Positions 1 through 13,258 of a stretch of 64,000 nt of DNA are shown piece by piece. The stretch covers positions 35,490,762-35,554,761 of the forward strand of contig JASFXZ010000003.1 of assembly GCA_032209605.1 (NCBI GenBank). Reading direction: 5' to 3'. The position numbers were made by a program, and so were the translations under genes. Numbering within the stretch: the first letter of the stretch is position 1; each line of letters opens with the position of its first letter. Origin of the DNA: Mactromeris polynyma. Lineage: Eukaryota; Mollusca; Bivalvia; Venerida; Mactridae. The notes under the pieces were generated by a model, which was not told the DNA's origin, did not search any database, and saw nothing but the letters and a program-made list of their open reading frames with translations.

Positions 1-557
1 AATCAATCAATAAATACAGAAAATACATTTATTTGTCACCATTCTGATCTCTCCACTGTTCATCTTACTGGAGCTTGAGATGATTTGAACGTTGATATCA
101 TACTGTTAGTGTAGTGATCTAATTATGAATTCAAATTATTTCCTGGCAGAGCAATTTTAAATTTTCCAGTTTTTATAATATTTGCAGCCAGTGAGACTCT
201 GAGGAAGCACACAAATCATAATTATGTTAGAGTACATCAACTGTAAGACCAAGCGCAAGTCAGTTTCCATTTCTGCTTGAAGGTAACTGAAACTCAGTGA
301 AACGGTATAAGGCTTCACTGCCCCAGCAATCTATTATATGCATACTAATAAGATCTAAATCAAAGGTAGCATTTTCCATTTTCCTTATTCTATGATAATG
401 ACAACATTTCCTGAATGTCATTACAAAAAGGAATTAAACATTTCTCATGGCCAACTAACAAAAAGTACTTTTTTCCATTACAGGTCAATGTGGACAAATC
501 CACCATGATTTGAAAGACAAATCACCCATTCTTGTAAATACAGTATTATAGGCAGGC
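1..557. other. no gene seen
   Basis: AT-rich sequence without a convincing open frame, RNA gene or repeat. Confidence 0.6.
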
Positions 558-645
558 AAAGTGATCAAGGGGTAGGGCACCTGACTCCTGATCCATTTAG
601 GTCATGAGCTCCAGCCACACCTTCACCTGATTTTTTATCATAAAA
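558..645 (+). repeat. tRNA-derived SINE head, degenerate
   Basis: The segment reads like a decayed tRNA: GGGGTAGGGCACCTGACTCC resembles the D-arm and anticodon region, and GGTCATGAGCTCCAGCC about 40 bases later resembles a Pol III B box (GGTTCGANNCC) with a few changes. Many mollusc SINEs carry such a tRNA-like head. The downstream body up to about 757 is not recognisable. It is too diverged to be a functional tRNA. Confidence 0.45.
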
Positions 646-757
646 TTCAAACCCTCCGAGTTTGTTGGAACCCAAGAACCAGTCATCAACAGTGATTAGG
701 AAGAGTTGTAAGAGCCTGTTTCAGAGTCAGCTGAGAATAAATATGCTTCACATAATA

Positions 758-1587
758 CAGGCCTGGATCCACCCCTCCTGAGTCAGCTGTGGAGTGACCT
801 TTTTCTATACCTAATATAAAATTATTTCCACTGATTAGGTCTTAAGGTTACTATTCTTTGAGCACTTAAAATGCAATACATTAATCTATGGTCGATTTCC
901 TCTTGTATACTACCAGTACAATGGAAGGAAGTGCAATATATTTTGGCCCCCTGTTGTGCTCATTGGCCTTGAGACCGTCTAGAAGAATCATATGCTTTTC
1001 ACTCTACATCACCCCGGCGCTTTCAATTTCCTTATCATGTACATATATACATGACACGGACATATAAACCATATGTCCTTGTACATGATAAGGAAAATTA
1101 TTCAATTTACTTATCATGTATATATATATATATACATGACACAGACATATAATATGGTTTATATGTCCTTGTACATGATAAGGAAAATTATTCAATTTAC
1201 TTATATATATACATGACACGGACATATAATATGGTTTATATGTCCTTGTACATGATAAGGAAAATTATTCAATTTACTTATCATGTATATACATATATCC
1301 ATGACACGGACATATAATATGGTTTATAATTTTGTCCTTGAACATGAAAATTATTCATATGTATATATACATGTATATATATATTTTGTTTTTCCAGAAC
1401 AAGCCTACTTTCGTCTTTGCATATTTTCCTTATAAGTTGTTCAAAAAACGATGTTTATATAAAGCTACAATAAATGATCGCTTAGGGATACACCCTCCCG
1501 TACCTACCCCCACTGAGCCTCAAGTGCGAGGCATTTGTCCTCATGTTTGGCCCCCCCCCCATTCTGGAATTTCTGGATCCGGGCCTG
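758..1587. mobile_element. Non-autonomous inverted-repeat element, CAGG ends, 5-bp TSD
   Basis: The left end reads CAGGCCTGGATCCA and the right end TGGATCCGGGCCTG, an inverted repeat with one mismatch. Immediately outside both ends is TAATA (753-757 and 1588-1592), a 5-bp target duplication. The interior contains the 85-bp tandem array at 1020-1345 and a C run near 1552-1560. No transposase frame is present. The termini and duplication length match the elements at 27444 and 50580, and a hAT-like origin (some lineages make 5-bp duplications) is an inference. Confidence 0.7.
1020..1345. repeat. Tandem repeat, about 85 bp x 4, with internal hairpins
   Basis: Four imperfect copies share the blocks ACATGACACGGACATATAA, GGTTTATATGTCCTTGTACA and TGATAAGGAAAATTATTCAA, then a variable TA-rich linker. 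GGACATATAA and TTATATGTCC are complementary, so each copy can fold. The array lies inside the CAGG-ended element. Open frames across it on the minus strand are repeat artefacts. Confidence 0.75.
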
Positions 1588-2628
1588 TAATATAAGGCAT
1601 CAATTACAAGGCTCAACAGGAATACCCAAACTTCTATGCTTGCCAAATAAAACTAAATATGTATGCCAAATGCTATGATTTTCTAAATGCCAAGAAAACA
1701 TCAATCCTACATATCAAATATTCAAATTTAACAAAGGAAGTTTTAGTCAAAAGCAACCATATATTGCTTTTTGAGAACGCTAAATCTAATGCAACTAAGT
1801 TTTGTGCAAGCTGCTAACAAATAATGTCAAAAAATGTGGCCAAGACATCAGCATACACATTGTTTTCACATTAATGAAGTTTTATAATAAATGCATTTTA
1901 TCCAACTTTCAGCTGCAATACTAATTATACACTTGACAAGACGGCCTGCAGATTAAAAAAAACCAAATGATTCATACAACAAACCATATAAGAGAGACTA
2001 AGGAAATTGATAATATTCATGGAATAAAAACAGCACTGGTAATTAAAACTGCACGAGGAATGAGAAATTGCGTCAACCAAAGTCTTGATGGACATAAAGT
2101 AAACAAAAAATGGACAAAATTTAATATGTGTCTATTCATTCTAGACTGGAAATTGATACTCAGAGACTCTGAAAGGTTTGATGCTTGTGTCTCCTGATAT
2201 TCATAAAGCAAATTAAAACAAAACTTTATGGTCATTTAAAATAAATCAGATTGTCGGTTAAATGGTTTGATGGCATAAGTTAATGTTGTCAATCTCTGAG
2301 AGATGTTGTACATTTAGGAAAACCAGAAAGAAAAATGGGGCCCCAACATCACATCACTAGAATCAAGTCAGCTTAAACATCAAATAATGGAAACAAAGAC
2401 CAGAAAATGCCAACATAAATATTATGTAAGCAAAAATATTATTGTGAAATGAAGATTATAACAGACATATTAGGACAAATATAACCGAATGTAATTGAGT
2501 ACAATGTCAATGGAACAATGATTCGAGTGCATCAGGAGCAAGAGATGCAAACATGTTAAAAAGATACAGAGCAAGGAAGACCACATTCACAAATCAGAAC
2601 TTTACAGGACAGGTATATACAAAAGAGA
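1588..2628. other. no gene seen
   Basis: AT-rich. The short frame at 1967-2197 and its minus-strand counterpart show no recognisable domain. Confidence 0.55.
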
Positions 2629-3217
2629 GAGGAGGCACATGATGCTAAAACAATACCAAATGGACCAAGAGGAGCATCCAGAGAGGAGGCACATGATGCT
2701 AAAACAATACCAAATGGACCAAGAGGAGCATCCAGAGAGGAGGCACATGATGCTAAAACAATACCAAATGGACCAAGGAGCATCCAGAGAGGAGGCACAT
2801 GATGCTAAAACAATACCAAATGGACCAAGAGGAGCATCCAGAGAGGAGGCATATGATGCTAAAACAATACCAAATGGACCAAGGAGCATCCAGAGAGGAG
2901 GCACATGATGCTAAAACAATACCAAATGGACCAAGAGTAGCATCCAGAGAGGAGGCACATGATGCTAAAACAATACCAAATGGACCAAGGAGCATCCAGA
3001 GAGGAGGCACATGATGCTAAAACAATACCAAATGGACCAAGCAGCATCCAGAGAGGAGGCACATGATGCTAAAACAATACCAAATGGACCAAGAGGAGCA
3101 TCCAGAGAGGAGGCACATGATGCTAAAACAATACCAAATGGACCAAGAGGAGCATCCAGAGAGGAGGCACATGATGCTAAAACAATACCAAATGGACCAA
3201 GAGGAGCATCCAGGGAG
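2629..3217. repeat. Minisatellite, 54/52-bp unit, 11 copies
   Basis: The unit begins GGAGGCACATGATGCTAAAA and ends GGAGCATCCAGAGA. By my reading the copies run 54, 54, 52, 54, 52, 54, 52, 52, 54, 54, 54. The short form lacks two bases (CCAAGAGGAGC becomes CCAAGGAGC or CCAAGCAGC). The two-base indel shifts frame at each short copy, so the long overlapping frames on both strands cannot form one continuous repeat protein. Copies are otherwise nearly identical, indicating recent amplification. Confidence 0.92.
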
Positions 3218-6158
3218 GGGCACAAATAAAGCACCGAACAAATCAGGACATGGATATAAAACAACAACACATCATACACAAACTAAAACAGACATGAATA
3301 TGGAATGGCACAGGTCTGCAGGACACTACAACAAGAGATTTATATTAGTGTGCTCTCAATCTTCTTTAGCTGTAATTAAGGTCTGAATTATACCCCAAAA
3401 TAGAAATGGGTGTTTAAACTTAATATTTCCAGTGACATACATGTGTCTCAACATGTTGAGCCTCTGGCTTATTACCGTGTTTGTCATCATCCAAATCTCT
3501 GGTGAGATGGTTTAATACCAAAGAAGTTGGCAGTTGGTTCAATGACTCAGAAACAGGTTTATACTTTTCATTATTTTCTATCATTAGTTAAAACTGAACC
3601 AAAATGGTAACATCAATAATTCACTATACCACCCCCTATATATACACATAACATGCACACATACTGCTCTACACTCATACCATATGTAACACTGCAAAAA
3701 CACTGCGACAACAAGAATAGCAGGATGAAATAGAGGACCGAATGAGCCAGAACTGGCAAACATTGCCGACAAAAATCAGGTACTTCAATTAGGTTAAAAG
3801 ACAGAATGTAATTATCCAGTCTATTTCTTGCAATAAAAGAAGCTCTAGGAGAGAATACTGAAATACCATTTTATTACACAGCTGATGAGAGAGACAGTTC
3901 TTTAATTATATGATGGAGTCTGACATTTTCTATAAATGAACTTGTACAACACTGAACTTTGTTCAGAGAGGCCACATCAGCCTGTTCAAATATAACAGTG
4001 GAATAAGCCATTGATATTAAACTAATTAATCAGACTTGGATGCCATAGAGGAGTCATTAATGTGCCTTAACATACATCTCATAAATTTTAATTATAAATA
4101 TTTAATTGAAAATTGTTGCATGTCTCAGAGAGAAACTTTGATTTTAAAATACAGACACCATGACTTGGGAATATTTAAGTGTATACATTTTGAACAATAC
4201 TTTCACACAATTCACAGCAGTTTCAATAAAATTTGATAGCTTGAATTATTTCAAATGAATACCAGTGGAACGAAACCCTGACCACCTCGGTAACATAACC
4301 TAGCAACAACAAGTAAAAGAGATTGAATGAAAGGAACAAATAATACATGTACTGATACATGCTAATTTCCACAACATCACATCTTATATTTTACTTAAAC
4401 AAGCAGTATACAAATAACTTGAAAGTGTAAACTGTTGCTGGAAGGAATCATACAGTTGTCATGTCCTTGAAGACTTGATTGATGTAAAGCCTGCAGTACT
4501 CCACGATTTCAATCAGAAATGCAGAATTAACAGCGACAATAGCATCATTACTTGAAGACAATGTGAATGTACAGAACTAAAGATAGCACGGCACAAAACC
4601 ACATGGGATTAGGATTCCATGGAAATAATTATTTCCTTTCACTTAGCCTGTCAAGCATGATTTCATTTGTATTTGAAATCCCAGTTAGGCTCACAAATCC
4701 AGTTATTCTATAATTTTCACATTTACAAAAGATGTTTATGCCAGATGTGTTTTTGTTAAGAATGATCAATATGACAGAATGTCTGATGATGTGACCCAAG
4801 TTGACAAGTTTAAAAGACTTCAACTGTTTGACAGACGTGATACACTTCGTGTTTATTTAACCGATGATCAAGACACACATAGGGCAGAACATAATAGGGT
4901 TATACATGTAAAGGAATTCCCAGTTTTAACATCGGACTTAAAATGGTCCTGTTTCAATCAAATACCTGAAATTGTCATTCTTAAATAGATTGCCAAAGAA
5001 AATAACTTGATGATCGAAATTAAATATGAAAATAAGAACCAGATAGTGAAACATGACATAAAAGTAATCAAAGTGATTCAGTAATCAAAGTGATTCAAAG
5101 ATTGTGTGAACTGTTAAATAAACAGAAGATAAATACTTCAAAATTAGAATGCATGTAACACAATGCAATGACCCCAGCTGTGTGTAGAAATTAAACTTGT
5201 CCTATTCAAGTTATTCAATACATTAGAGAGCTGAATGATGTTTAAAAGTTTTTTAGATCTTAAGTAATTGGAAATCTGAATACCTTAAACTGTGCCACAT
5301 TCCACATACGTACATTTAATAGATCTAAATAATTTGTGAATGTTCTCACAATATGTAAATACTGTAATTGATTTGTTTCAACTATTAAAGTCAAATTGTT
5401 AAAATTTGAAGCATAATAGTGAAAAGAACTAATGTTGCAAGATTTGATCTGATATTTCAGTATCATTGTCCACCATGACATAGTATGTTCATCTGTCTAT
5501 TGCCAACAATGGGTTTGCTTACACTCAATTATCTACATTTTTGAAACAATCTTTATCAAACTTAGAAGCATTATTTATGGCCATAAGCTCTTGGCATTTA
5601 AGGTTGGTGATGAGCTAAATCTGACCACTAGGACGATAGTTATAGCCCTTGAATAACCAAAATTGATGTATTTGACAATGTTTATACTCTTGCACTTGCA
5701 ATTCTTCACTAATTGAAATCATATTTAGAATACATTATGACCTTAATACTGACCTTAATATCTTGGTCAGGGTTTGATTATGGTCAATGCATTAAGAGTT
5801 ACCAGCTCGTGATTAAGCAAACACAGGGAAATGTTCTTATTTTATCACTTACTTATTGTTTAGCAACTATTTTTCACCAGTGTTGTTGATAATGTTGATA
5901 ATTAAGTAATGTCTATGTAATCTACGTTATGAAAGTATTGGTAAGGTGATCGGACTGCTTATTGTATTGTTTTGTGCTTTTAATGGTTTCTTAATCATTG
6001 TCATGAAACAAACAGATACATTTCCTGGTATGAGGATATTACATATTATATATTTATGTTATTTTATATTTGTGTGTGATGTACATCAGTTGGGTTCTGT
6101 GACCTTTAACTATTTAGTAATGAAACTCCAAATGTGGTGTCCATGAAACCTAAAGGAA
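3218..6158. other. no gene seen
   Basis: AT-rich and strongly CpG-poor. It holds a two-copy 17-bp duplication (AGTAATCAAAGTGATTC) near 5062-5097. Open frames are short, without domains. Confidence 0.55.
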
Positions 6159-6320
6159 GGTTACAGTGGTTACAGGGAACGGCACATTCGTAAGACATGC
6201 CTCCCCAAACACATCCCAGGAAAACATCAACATACAAAACATTAGGAGTTGAGGATGTGTAAGGGCAAACATCCACATGAATGGGGAAATAAGGAACAGT
6301 CTGGCTGATTATCAAAGACA
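6159..6320 (+). repeat. Dispersed repeat family B, copy 1
   Basis: It shares an ordered set of blocks with 16751, 20672 and 33880: CAGGGAACG-CACA, CCTCCCCA-ACACA-CCC, AGGAAAAC, ACAAAACATTAGG, TGAGGA and AGGGCAAACAT. Copies are clearly homologous but diverged. No coding capacity, target duplication or terminal repeat was found, so its class is unknown. Confidence 0.65.
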
Positions 6321-7102
6321 ACATAGGAGAACTGTGAGGGACAACAAGGCAAGTGTGAATGTTGTGACAACCGAGAGAGCTGAATGTGGAATTATTGTAA
6401 TGGCAGCAAGCATCTCTGTAACTGCCTTAAACATGGAAACTAAATTGAGCGATATCCACCTGGACCATCTTGGCCCCTTCAATTGTAATAAATATGGGAA
6501 AACTTATATACATGTATAAACAGTATTAACTAGAGGTTGGATAACCCTCAGATATGGTATGTATGATACAACCTGCAAGAGAAGACAGGGGGAGAGTTGC
6601 AATTGAAACATGGAAGTCTTAAACCTGGCCACCATATATGACTGAAAAATTGTTGAAAAATGGCATAAAACCTAATAAACAAATTATTTAATCCTGCTTT
6701 TAACCATTCTATTCACAGAATACAACAATAGCAATGGGTGTAATGATACAAACCACACATACAACATCTTAAACTAATAAAACAAACATATGTGACATTT
6801 ATTTACAAGCTGTTCCAACATTCAATACATTTTATAATTACCATAGGAACATATACTGCCAGATTTCTATTGATTGAGGTTTGTGTGTATAATAGCTGAA
6901 TACATTACAGAATTATATTGTAACTTATGTTGCCAGAGTTTAATATAACACTATACAATCATTCTTGTCTAACAATACGTTGAGGCATATGAATGGCTAA
7001 TAAAAAAGGAACAAATATCCTAAATTCCTCCAAAACCTCTAAGCAATTACGATTTTATGTATGAGACATATGGGATACAACATATGAACACATTTTTTTA
7101 TG

Positions 7103-7218
7103 TACAGTAAAACCCCAATAATAAGACCACCTTTGGGGCCCTTGAAATTGAAAAATTGTGTTCTTATTTTTGAGGTGGGCTTAATATTGAGGTGGTCATT
7201 AGGTGAGGTAAATCTGTA
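7103..7218. mobile_element. MITE family D, copy 1
   Basis: It starts TACAGTAAAACCCCAATAAT and ends near AAATCTGTA, with an interior of alternating AAGACCACC and GAGGTGG motifs that are mutually complementary. It belongs with 7678, 25977 and 29688. It is non-coding and probably mobilised by a transposase elsewhere. Confidence 0.7.
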
Positions 7219-7677
7219 CTAAGAATCAAATACAAAATTGGGTAAATGATAGATGTAGGAAACTGCTTTATTCACAGGAATATTAAAACTGTTACTGTAA
7301 CCAATTGATTGACAATTTAATACATAATCAATTTATTTTCTTCAAATTTATCTTTCGAACAAGAGTTGACTGATGACTTTTTTTGGGGTATCACATAAAA
7401 ACCAACTCGCTCTAAACACACCAACAATAGATATACTTTGGATTTGTATAAATATGGGTATTCCCCTCTAAATCCTGAGGTATAATGTACATCATGCTCA
7501 AATAGCAATGAAAACAAAGACAGGATTGAACCTTCAACTGAACTTCCATGAATCTAACATTAAATTTTGTTTATACCACAGGTAAAAACCTATTCTAAGT
7601 GAATTCCGGATTTCTTCCATAATGACCCGAAGCACAAGAATCCTAAATGACAAAAAGAAGAGCCTGAACACAACAGG

Positions 7678-7783
7678 TACAGTACAACCTCAATAATAAG
7701 ACCACCCTTGGGACCCTTGAAAACTGGTCTTATTGAGGTGGTCTTATTATTGAGGCTGAATAATAGAGGTTTTTCAGTACATG
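7678..7783. mobile_element. MITE family D, copy 2
   Basis: TACAGTACAACCTCAATAAT opens this copy, followed by AAGACCACCCTTGGG and the complementary GAGGTGGTCTTATTATTGAG. The right end near TTTTTCAGTACA is eroded. It lies only about 460 bases from copy 1. Confidence 0.7.
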
Positions 7784-9954
7784 TACATCAAAGAAACTAA
7801 TTCTTGAAAAACTTTGACCAATTTGCAAAGTCAGCCTTTCAGATACCTTAAAGCCTTTAATCCACTCTTAGATAATATTTCCTTATGTTTTGTTTTCACT
7901 AATTTCAGAAATTACTTATCACAAACAAAATTTGCAAAATAAGCAGTTTTACCAAACACTCATCAAGCTTTTTGTATATCAACTGTTTATCCGAATATAA
8001 ATACATCTATTAGTTATCAAGAGAATATAAATACCATCGTATATTTAAATAATCTGCCAAGCAAAGATCATCAGTTCCATGCATTGCATGAAATTAGGAA
8101 ATTTCTTTTTATATTTACGTCTTTTTAGATAAATTATTTCCATTAACTTCCAACACAATTTGGCAATACACAGATATGTTATTATAGAACAGTTGATCCT
8201 TAAAGTACACACACAATTTTCAGATAGTTGTAGTATAGAATAAATACTATAAAAGTTATAAAATCCGCTTACAATACATTGAATAACCCAATACACTACA
8301 ATGTATATGCAATATTATAGCTGTATATACATATTATTGCTTGTAATAAATAATATTATGTTCAAAATCACAAGATACTGGCATGGCATTCTGGCTTTTT
8401 TAGTGTCCTGACAGTTAATGTCAGTTTATGCCAGCATTCTGACAATTAATACAAAGCAATAAACAGACATAATTATATATATTTATTTAAAAAAAAAATA
8501 TCACCAACTAATGCTCAGGAAATAACATACCAAGCATAGAAAAATCACTGGTTTTTTTTCCGTAAAAATAAAATATTACCATTTTTGGAAATAATCCATC
8601 TCATACAATTTTGCACAAAAAATCAGAAATCCGAGAGACAGGAATGTGTGCACGAAATCAACACAACTGTTACATATATTCAATATTTCCATAGAACATT
8701 CACATTTTATCCATAACCTTGAAGTCTCCAATAGAATTTAAAGTCTTCGCGACTGACTTCTTGCATTCTTACAGAATTCTACAATTATATGAACCATTGT
8801 GTCTCCGGATTGATGGATCTCACACAATCAATCAATACAAATCAGTTGTACAGTCAGATATTATCAGTAGATAGAGTTATAACCAGCTAGATATATGACC
8901 ATGGTCCAATGATTTCCCTACAATTACAAACACCCTGAATGTGGTCATAAGAAGTTCAATATAAATTCTTCACAGCCTGACAATGAGCATAGGTCTAACT
9001 TCTACTGTAGTTTTATCAACCATACTATCAGTTTTTAAACGAATTATTTTGTTAAGGTAGCAGATATCTGATAACAGCCAATCAATATAAGATTAGAATC
9101 CAATCAGGTGTTTTTGTTGCAGCACCAAAACAAGACGGTAAATATATTTTGGCAAAACAATAGGAACAATTTTGGCAACTGCTCTGATTATGCCCCAAGA
9201 TAAAGAAATTGGGTCACATATCCGACACAAGTACAATTGTACTTCTGCTATAACTCAAATTAAAAATAAAATCACTCCCAGTATTTTTCAATACAGTCCA
9301 AGGTAAAATATTAAAATTTAATTGCATATTAATTGCAATCTTTATTTAATTATATATGCATAATTACCATATTGTAATATTGAATCAACTTTACATCAAC
9401 CCGCATTAGGCAACAAACTGGTATTAACATGTAATTAAAGGACTTGGGATCACATGATATGATTTATCAAAGAACTGTACTGCAACCTTCAAAATAGTAT
9501 TCTCCAGCTCAGCAACCTCCCTTCAACAACACTATCAATGTTCCCATTGAACAATTTACCACACATTCAAAATTCACATTCTCTAAATCAACAAGCTCTC
9601 AACAACAGCCAACAATTCCATCTTCCAAGGGGTGTTACTCTGGAGAGGTTACATTGTATGACTAATCTTGACTTAAAGCACTTTCTGTACACCAGAAAGC
9701 AACATAAAATCATCCCACAACAGCAAAAAATATGTCTGGATGCATGGTTAATGTGAGTAAACAACATTCTTTGTATGACTAACCAACATGAACATTTAGA
9801 TACCATTACAAAATAATGGAACAATACACAGTAATTATTCCATGGAGAGTAAATTAATTATATGACGTCAGAAATCTTGTCAGGAATCTCGAATACCACA
9901 CTAATGGGAAAATAATATGATGCAACACTTTCATCAGAATATCAGAAAATATCT
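7784..9954. other. no gene seen
   Basis: AT-rich DNA with a few homopolymer A runs (near 8491). No supported open frame or structured repeat. Confidence 0.55.
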
Positions 9955-10046
9955 GTTATGACCAAGAAAACATGTTAGGTAGGGTATGGCAGAGTCTGAC
10001 GTTATGACCAAGAAAACAGGTTAGGTAGGGTATGGCAGAGTCTGAC
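9955..10046 (+). repeat. Two-copy 46-bp tandem duplication
   Basis: GTTATGACCAAGAAAACA through AGAGTCTGAC is present twice (9955-10000 and 10001-10046) with one difference (CATG versus CAGG). It sits just before the large 29-bp array but is not the same unit. Confidence 0.9.
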
Positions 10047-10216
10047 GTGAGAAGGCAATTACATGAACAAGGTATGAACTGGTGTAACGGATATGAATAG
10101 TTGTTGTACTAAATGTCTGGTAATGGCAGAGTATCACTTTTCATAGCAAGGTGAGAGAAGGATGTATTACTGTGTCTGGGTATGATACAGATGAGCCAAT
10201 AGAGAGTTACAGAAAT

Positions 10217-12165
10217 GATCTAGAATGACAGGACCAATTTTGATAGAGCAGGTGTGACAGGTTTCATATAGCATGACATGGAGTGACAGAGATCAGACAG
10301 CAATACAGGATGTGACAGATGATCTAGCATGACATGGTGTGACAGGTCTGATCTAGAATGACAGGGTGTGACAGGTATGATCTAGCATGACAGGGTGTGA
10401 CAGGTATGATGTAGCATGACAGGGCGTGACAGGTATGATCTAGCATGACAGGGTGTGACAGGTATGACCTAGCATGGCATGGTGTGACAGGTATGATCTA
10501 GCATGACAGGGTGTGACAGGTATGATCTAGCATGACAGGGTGTGACAGGTATGACCTAGCATGGCATGGTGTGACAGGTATGATCTAGCATGACAGGGTG
10601 TGACAGGTATGATCTAGCATGACAGGGTGTGACAGGGATGATCTAGCATGACATGGTGTGACAGGGATGATCTAGCATGACAGGGTGTGACAGGGATGAT
10701 CTAGCATGACAGGGTGTGACAGGGATGATCTAGCATGGCAGGGTGTGACAGGGATGATCTAGCATGACAGTGTGTGACAGGGATGGTCTAGCATGACAGG
10801 GTGTGACAGGTATGATCTAGCATGACAGGGTGTGACAGGGATGATCTAGCATGACAGGGTGTGACAGGGATGATCTAGCATGACAGGGTGTGACAAGTAT
10901 GATATAGCATGACACTGTGTGACAGGTCTGATCTAGCATGACACTGTAAGACAAGTATGATCTAGCATGACACTGTGTGACAGGTCTGATCTAGCATGAC
11001 ACTGTGTGACAGGTCTGATCTAGCATGACACTGTGTGACAGGTCTGATCTAGCATGACATGGTGTGACAGGTATGATCTAGCATGACATGGTGTGACAGG
11101 GATGATCTAGCATGACAGGGTGTGACAGGTCTGATCTAGCATGACACTGTGTCACAAGTATGATCTAGCATGACATGGTGTGACAGGTCTGATCTAGCAT
11201 GACAGGGTGTGACAGGTATGATCTAGCATGACAGAACATTACAGGTATGATCTAGCATGACAGGGTGTGACAGGACTGATCTAGCATGACAGGATGTGAC
11301 ACTCTGGTCTGATCTAGCATGACAGGGTGTGACAGGAATTATCTAGCATGACAGGGTGTGACAGGAATTACCTAGCATGACATAACATGACAGGTATGAT
11401 CTAGCATGACAGAATGTGATGGGAATGATCTAGCATGACACTGTGTGACAAGTATGATCTAGCATGACAGGGTGTGACAAGTATGATCTAGCATGACAGG
11501 GTGTGACAGGTCTGATCTAGCACGACACTGTGTGACAAGTATGATCTAGCATGACACTGTATGACAGGTCTGATCTAGCATGACACTGTGTGACAGGTCT
11601 GATCTAGCATGACACTGTGTGACAGGTCTGATCTAGCATGACACTGTAAGACAAGTATGATCTAGCATGACACTGTGTGACAGGTCTGATCTAGCATGAC
11701 ACTGTGTGACAGGTCTGATCTAGCATGACACTGTGTGACAGGTCTGATCTAGCATGACATGGTGTGACAGGGATGATCTAGCATGACAGGGTGTGACAGG
11801 TCTGATCTAGCATGACACTGTGTGACAAGTATGATCTAGCATGACATGGTGTGACAGGTCTGATCTAGCATGACAGGGTGTGACAGGTATGATCTAGCAT
11901 GACAGAACATTACAGGTATGATCTAGCATGACAGGGTGTGACAGGACTGATCTAGCATGACAGGATGTGACACTCTGGTCTGATCTAGCATGACAGGGTG
12001 TGACAGGAATTATCTAGCATGACAGGGTGTGACAGGAATTATCTAGCATGACATAACATGACAGGTATGATCTAGCATGACAGAATGTGATGGGAATGAT
12101 CTAGCATGACAGGATGTGACAGGGATCACTAAGAATGACATGGTGTGACAGGTATGATCTGGTAC
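10217..12165 (+). repeat. Minisatellite, 29-bp unit, about 65 copies
   Basis: The core unit is ATGATCTAGCATGACAGGGT followed by GTGACAGGT. Spacing was checked at 10381, 10410 and 10439. Variants at the same positions (ACTGTGTGACA, ATGGTGTGACA, ACATTACAG, GATGTGACACTCTGG) mark individual copies. Edges at 10217-10320 and 12110-12165 are diverged. A block of distinctive variants occurs twice (see findings), giving higher-order structure. The array has no coding frame. Each unit holds two TGACA motifs. Confidence 0.93.
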
Positions 12166-13148
12166 GAGTCATATATAGTATGTCCTTTTTTCATTGCTTT
12201 AAATGTTGCAGTACAATACAAACTATCTGTCATACCTTGTTACTTGACTGCAGAATGTCTGTCTGCTCACACCAAAGGCTCAAAACATTTAAGTTCAAAA
12301 TTAATATGGACACAATTTACTTTCAGAACTTCACAATTAATGCATTTGATGATGAGATTGCTTATGTCTTAAAATCAGCTCAGCAAACTCCATGGTCAAA
12401 GCCAGGTACATTATTGACAAAGCTGTTCAGACTTGGCACCGCAGTAAAAACCAATACTATCAACAGTCTTTCCTTTCAAAGTGGCTGACACTTGTCACAC
12501 AAACTGGCTAGAAATAATCTTACATCACATTCCAGAACAAAATCTACAATCCTAACACCCACACATAAATTTGGACAGAGTACAATCTGTAGACACCATA
12601 CTTGCCAGAAGTTGATACAGTATTGTTACCTCCTTTTGAAGAGCCAAACAAATATGGCTGCCATGAATGTCCCAACCTTGCTAATAAAAATAAATCTGGT
12701 CTTATTATATATAAAATAGGAAGTTTACAAATCAAGTAAGAAGATACATACTTTTTCTGTCTGGTAAGAGATGGCTCCCCAAGGTGAATTCTGGGACGAT
12801 TATAATTGTATTATCAGAGAAAACCTTCAGTACTAAAATGAGTCTCAGACAATTTTAACACTTCTGATTTTTTGGCTGTAATATTGCCCACCAATAATGC
12901 AAGAAATGTCAAAATAATATCAAATTTGAATATCACAAATATTGATAAATTAACATTTTGAAAATAGCGCATAAAATGATAACTAGAAGGTTACGTAACC
13001 ACATGTATTTCAGACTGTTTATTGACAGCTGCATCTCCAGACATACGCAAGCATGCATGAATGCTTACAATGTGTTAGCGAAAGTGAAAAATAAAAGTTC
13101 CAAAAAAACTTTTAAGAGTATATATAACATGAACACACATCAGTTGCC
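12166..13148. other. no gene seen
   Basis: A 117-residue frame at 12135-12488 begins inside the minisatellite edge and shows no domain. I do not support it as a gene. Confidence 0.5.
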
Positions 13149-13256
13149 TTCAATATTGACATATTGCTACATACCATATTTGTTTGGTCTGAGACGATTT
13201 CATGAATATATCAAGATGTCATCATATATAACTGGAAATCTATTGCCTTTGGTTAC
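13149..13256 (+). repeat. Dispersed repeat family C, copy 1 (interrupted by mariner)
   Basis: TTCAATATTGACATATTGC, ACATACCATATTTGTTTGGTC, ATATATCAAGATGTCATC and ATATATAACTGG occur in the same order at 15653 and 15927. This copy ends exactly at the TA where the mariner element begins. Confidence 0.75.
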
Positions 13257-13258
13257 TA

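Noticed and set aside
2629..3217. CRISPR array
   Set aside because: Repeats are contiguous without unique spacers and the genome is eukaryotic. The same applies to the 29-, 25- and 61-base arrays.
2556..3386. Many overlapping open frames on both strands
   Set aside because: They are produced by the 54/52-base minisatellite; unit-length indels break any continuous protein.
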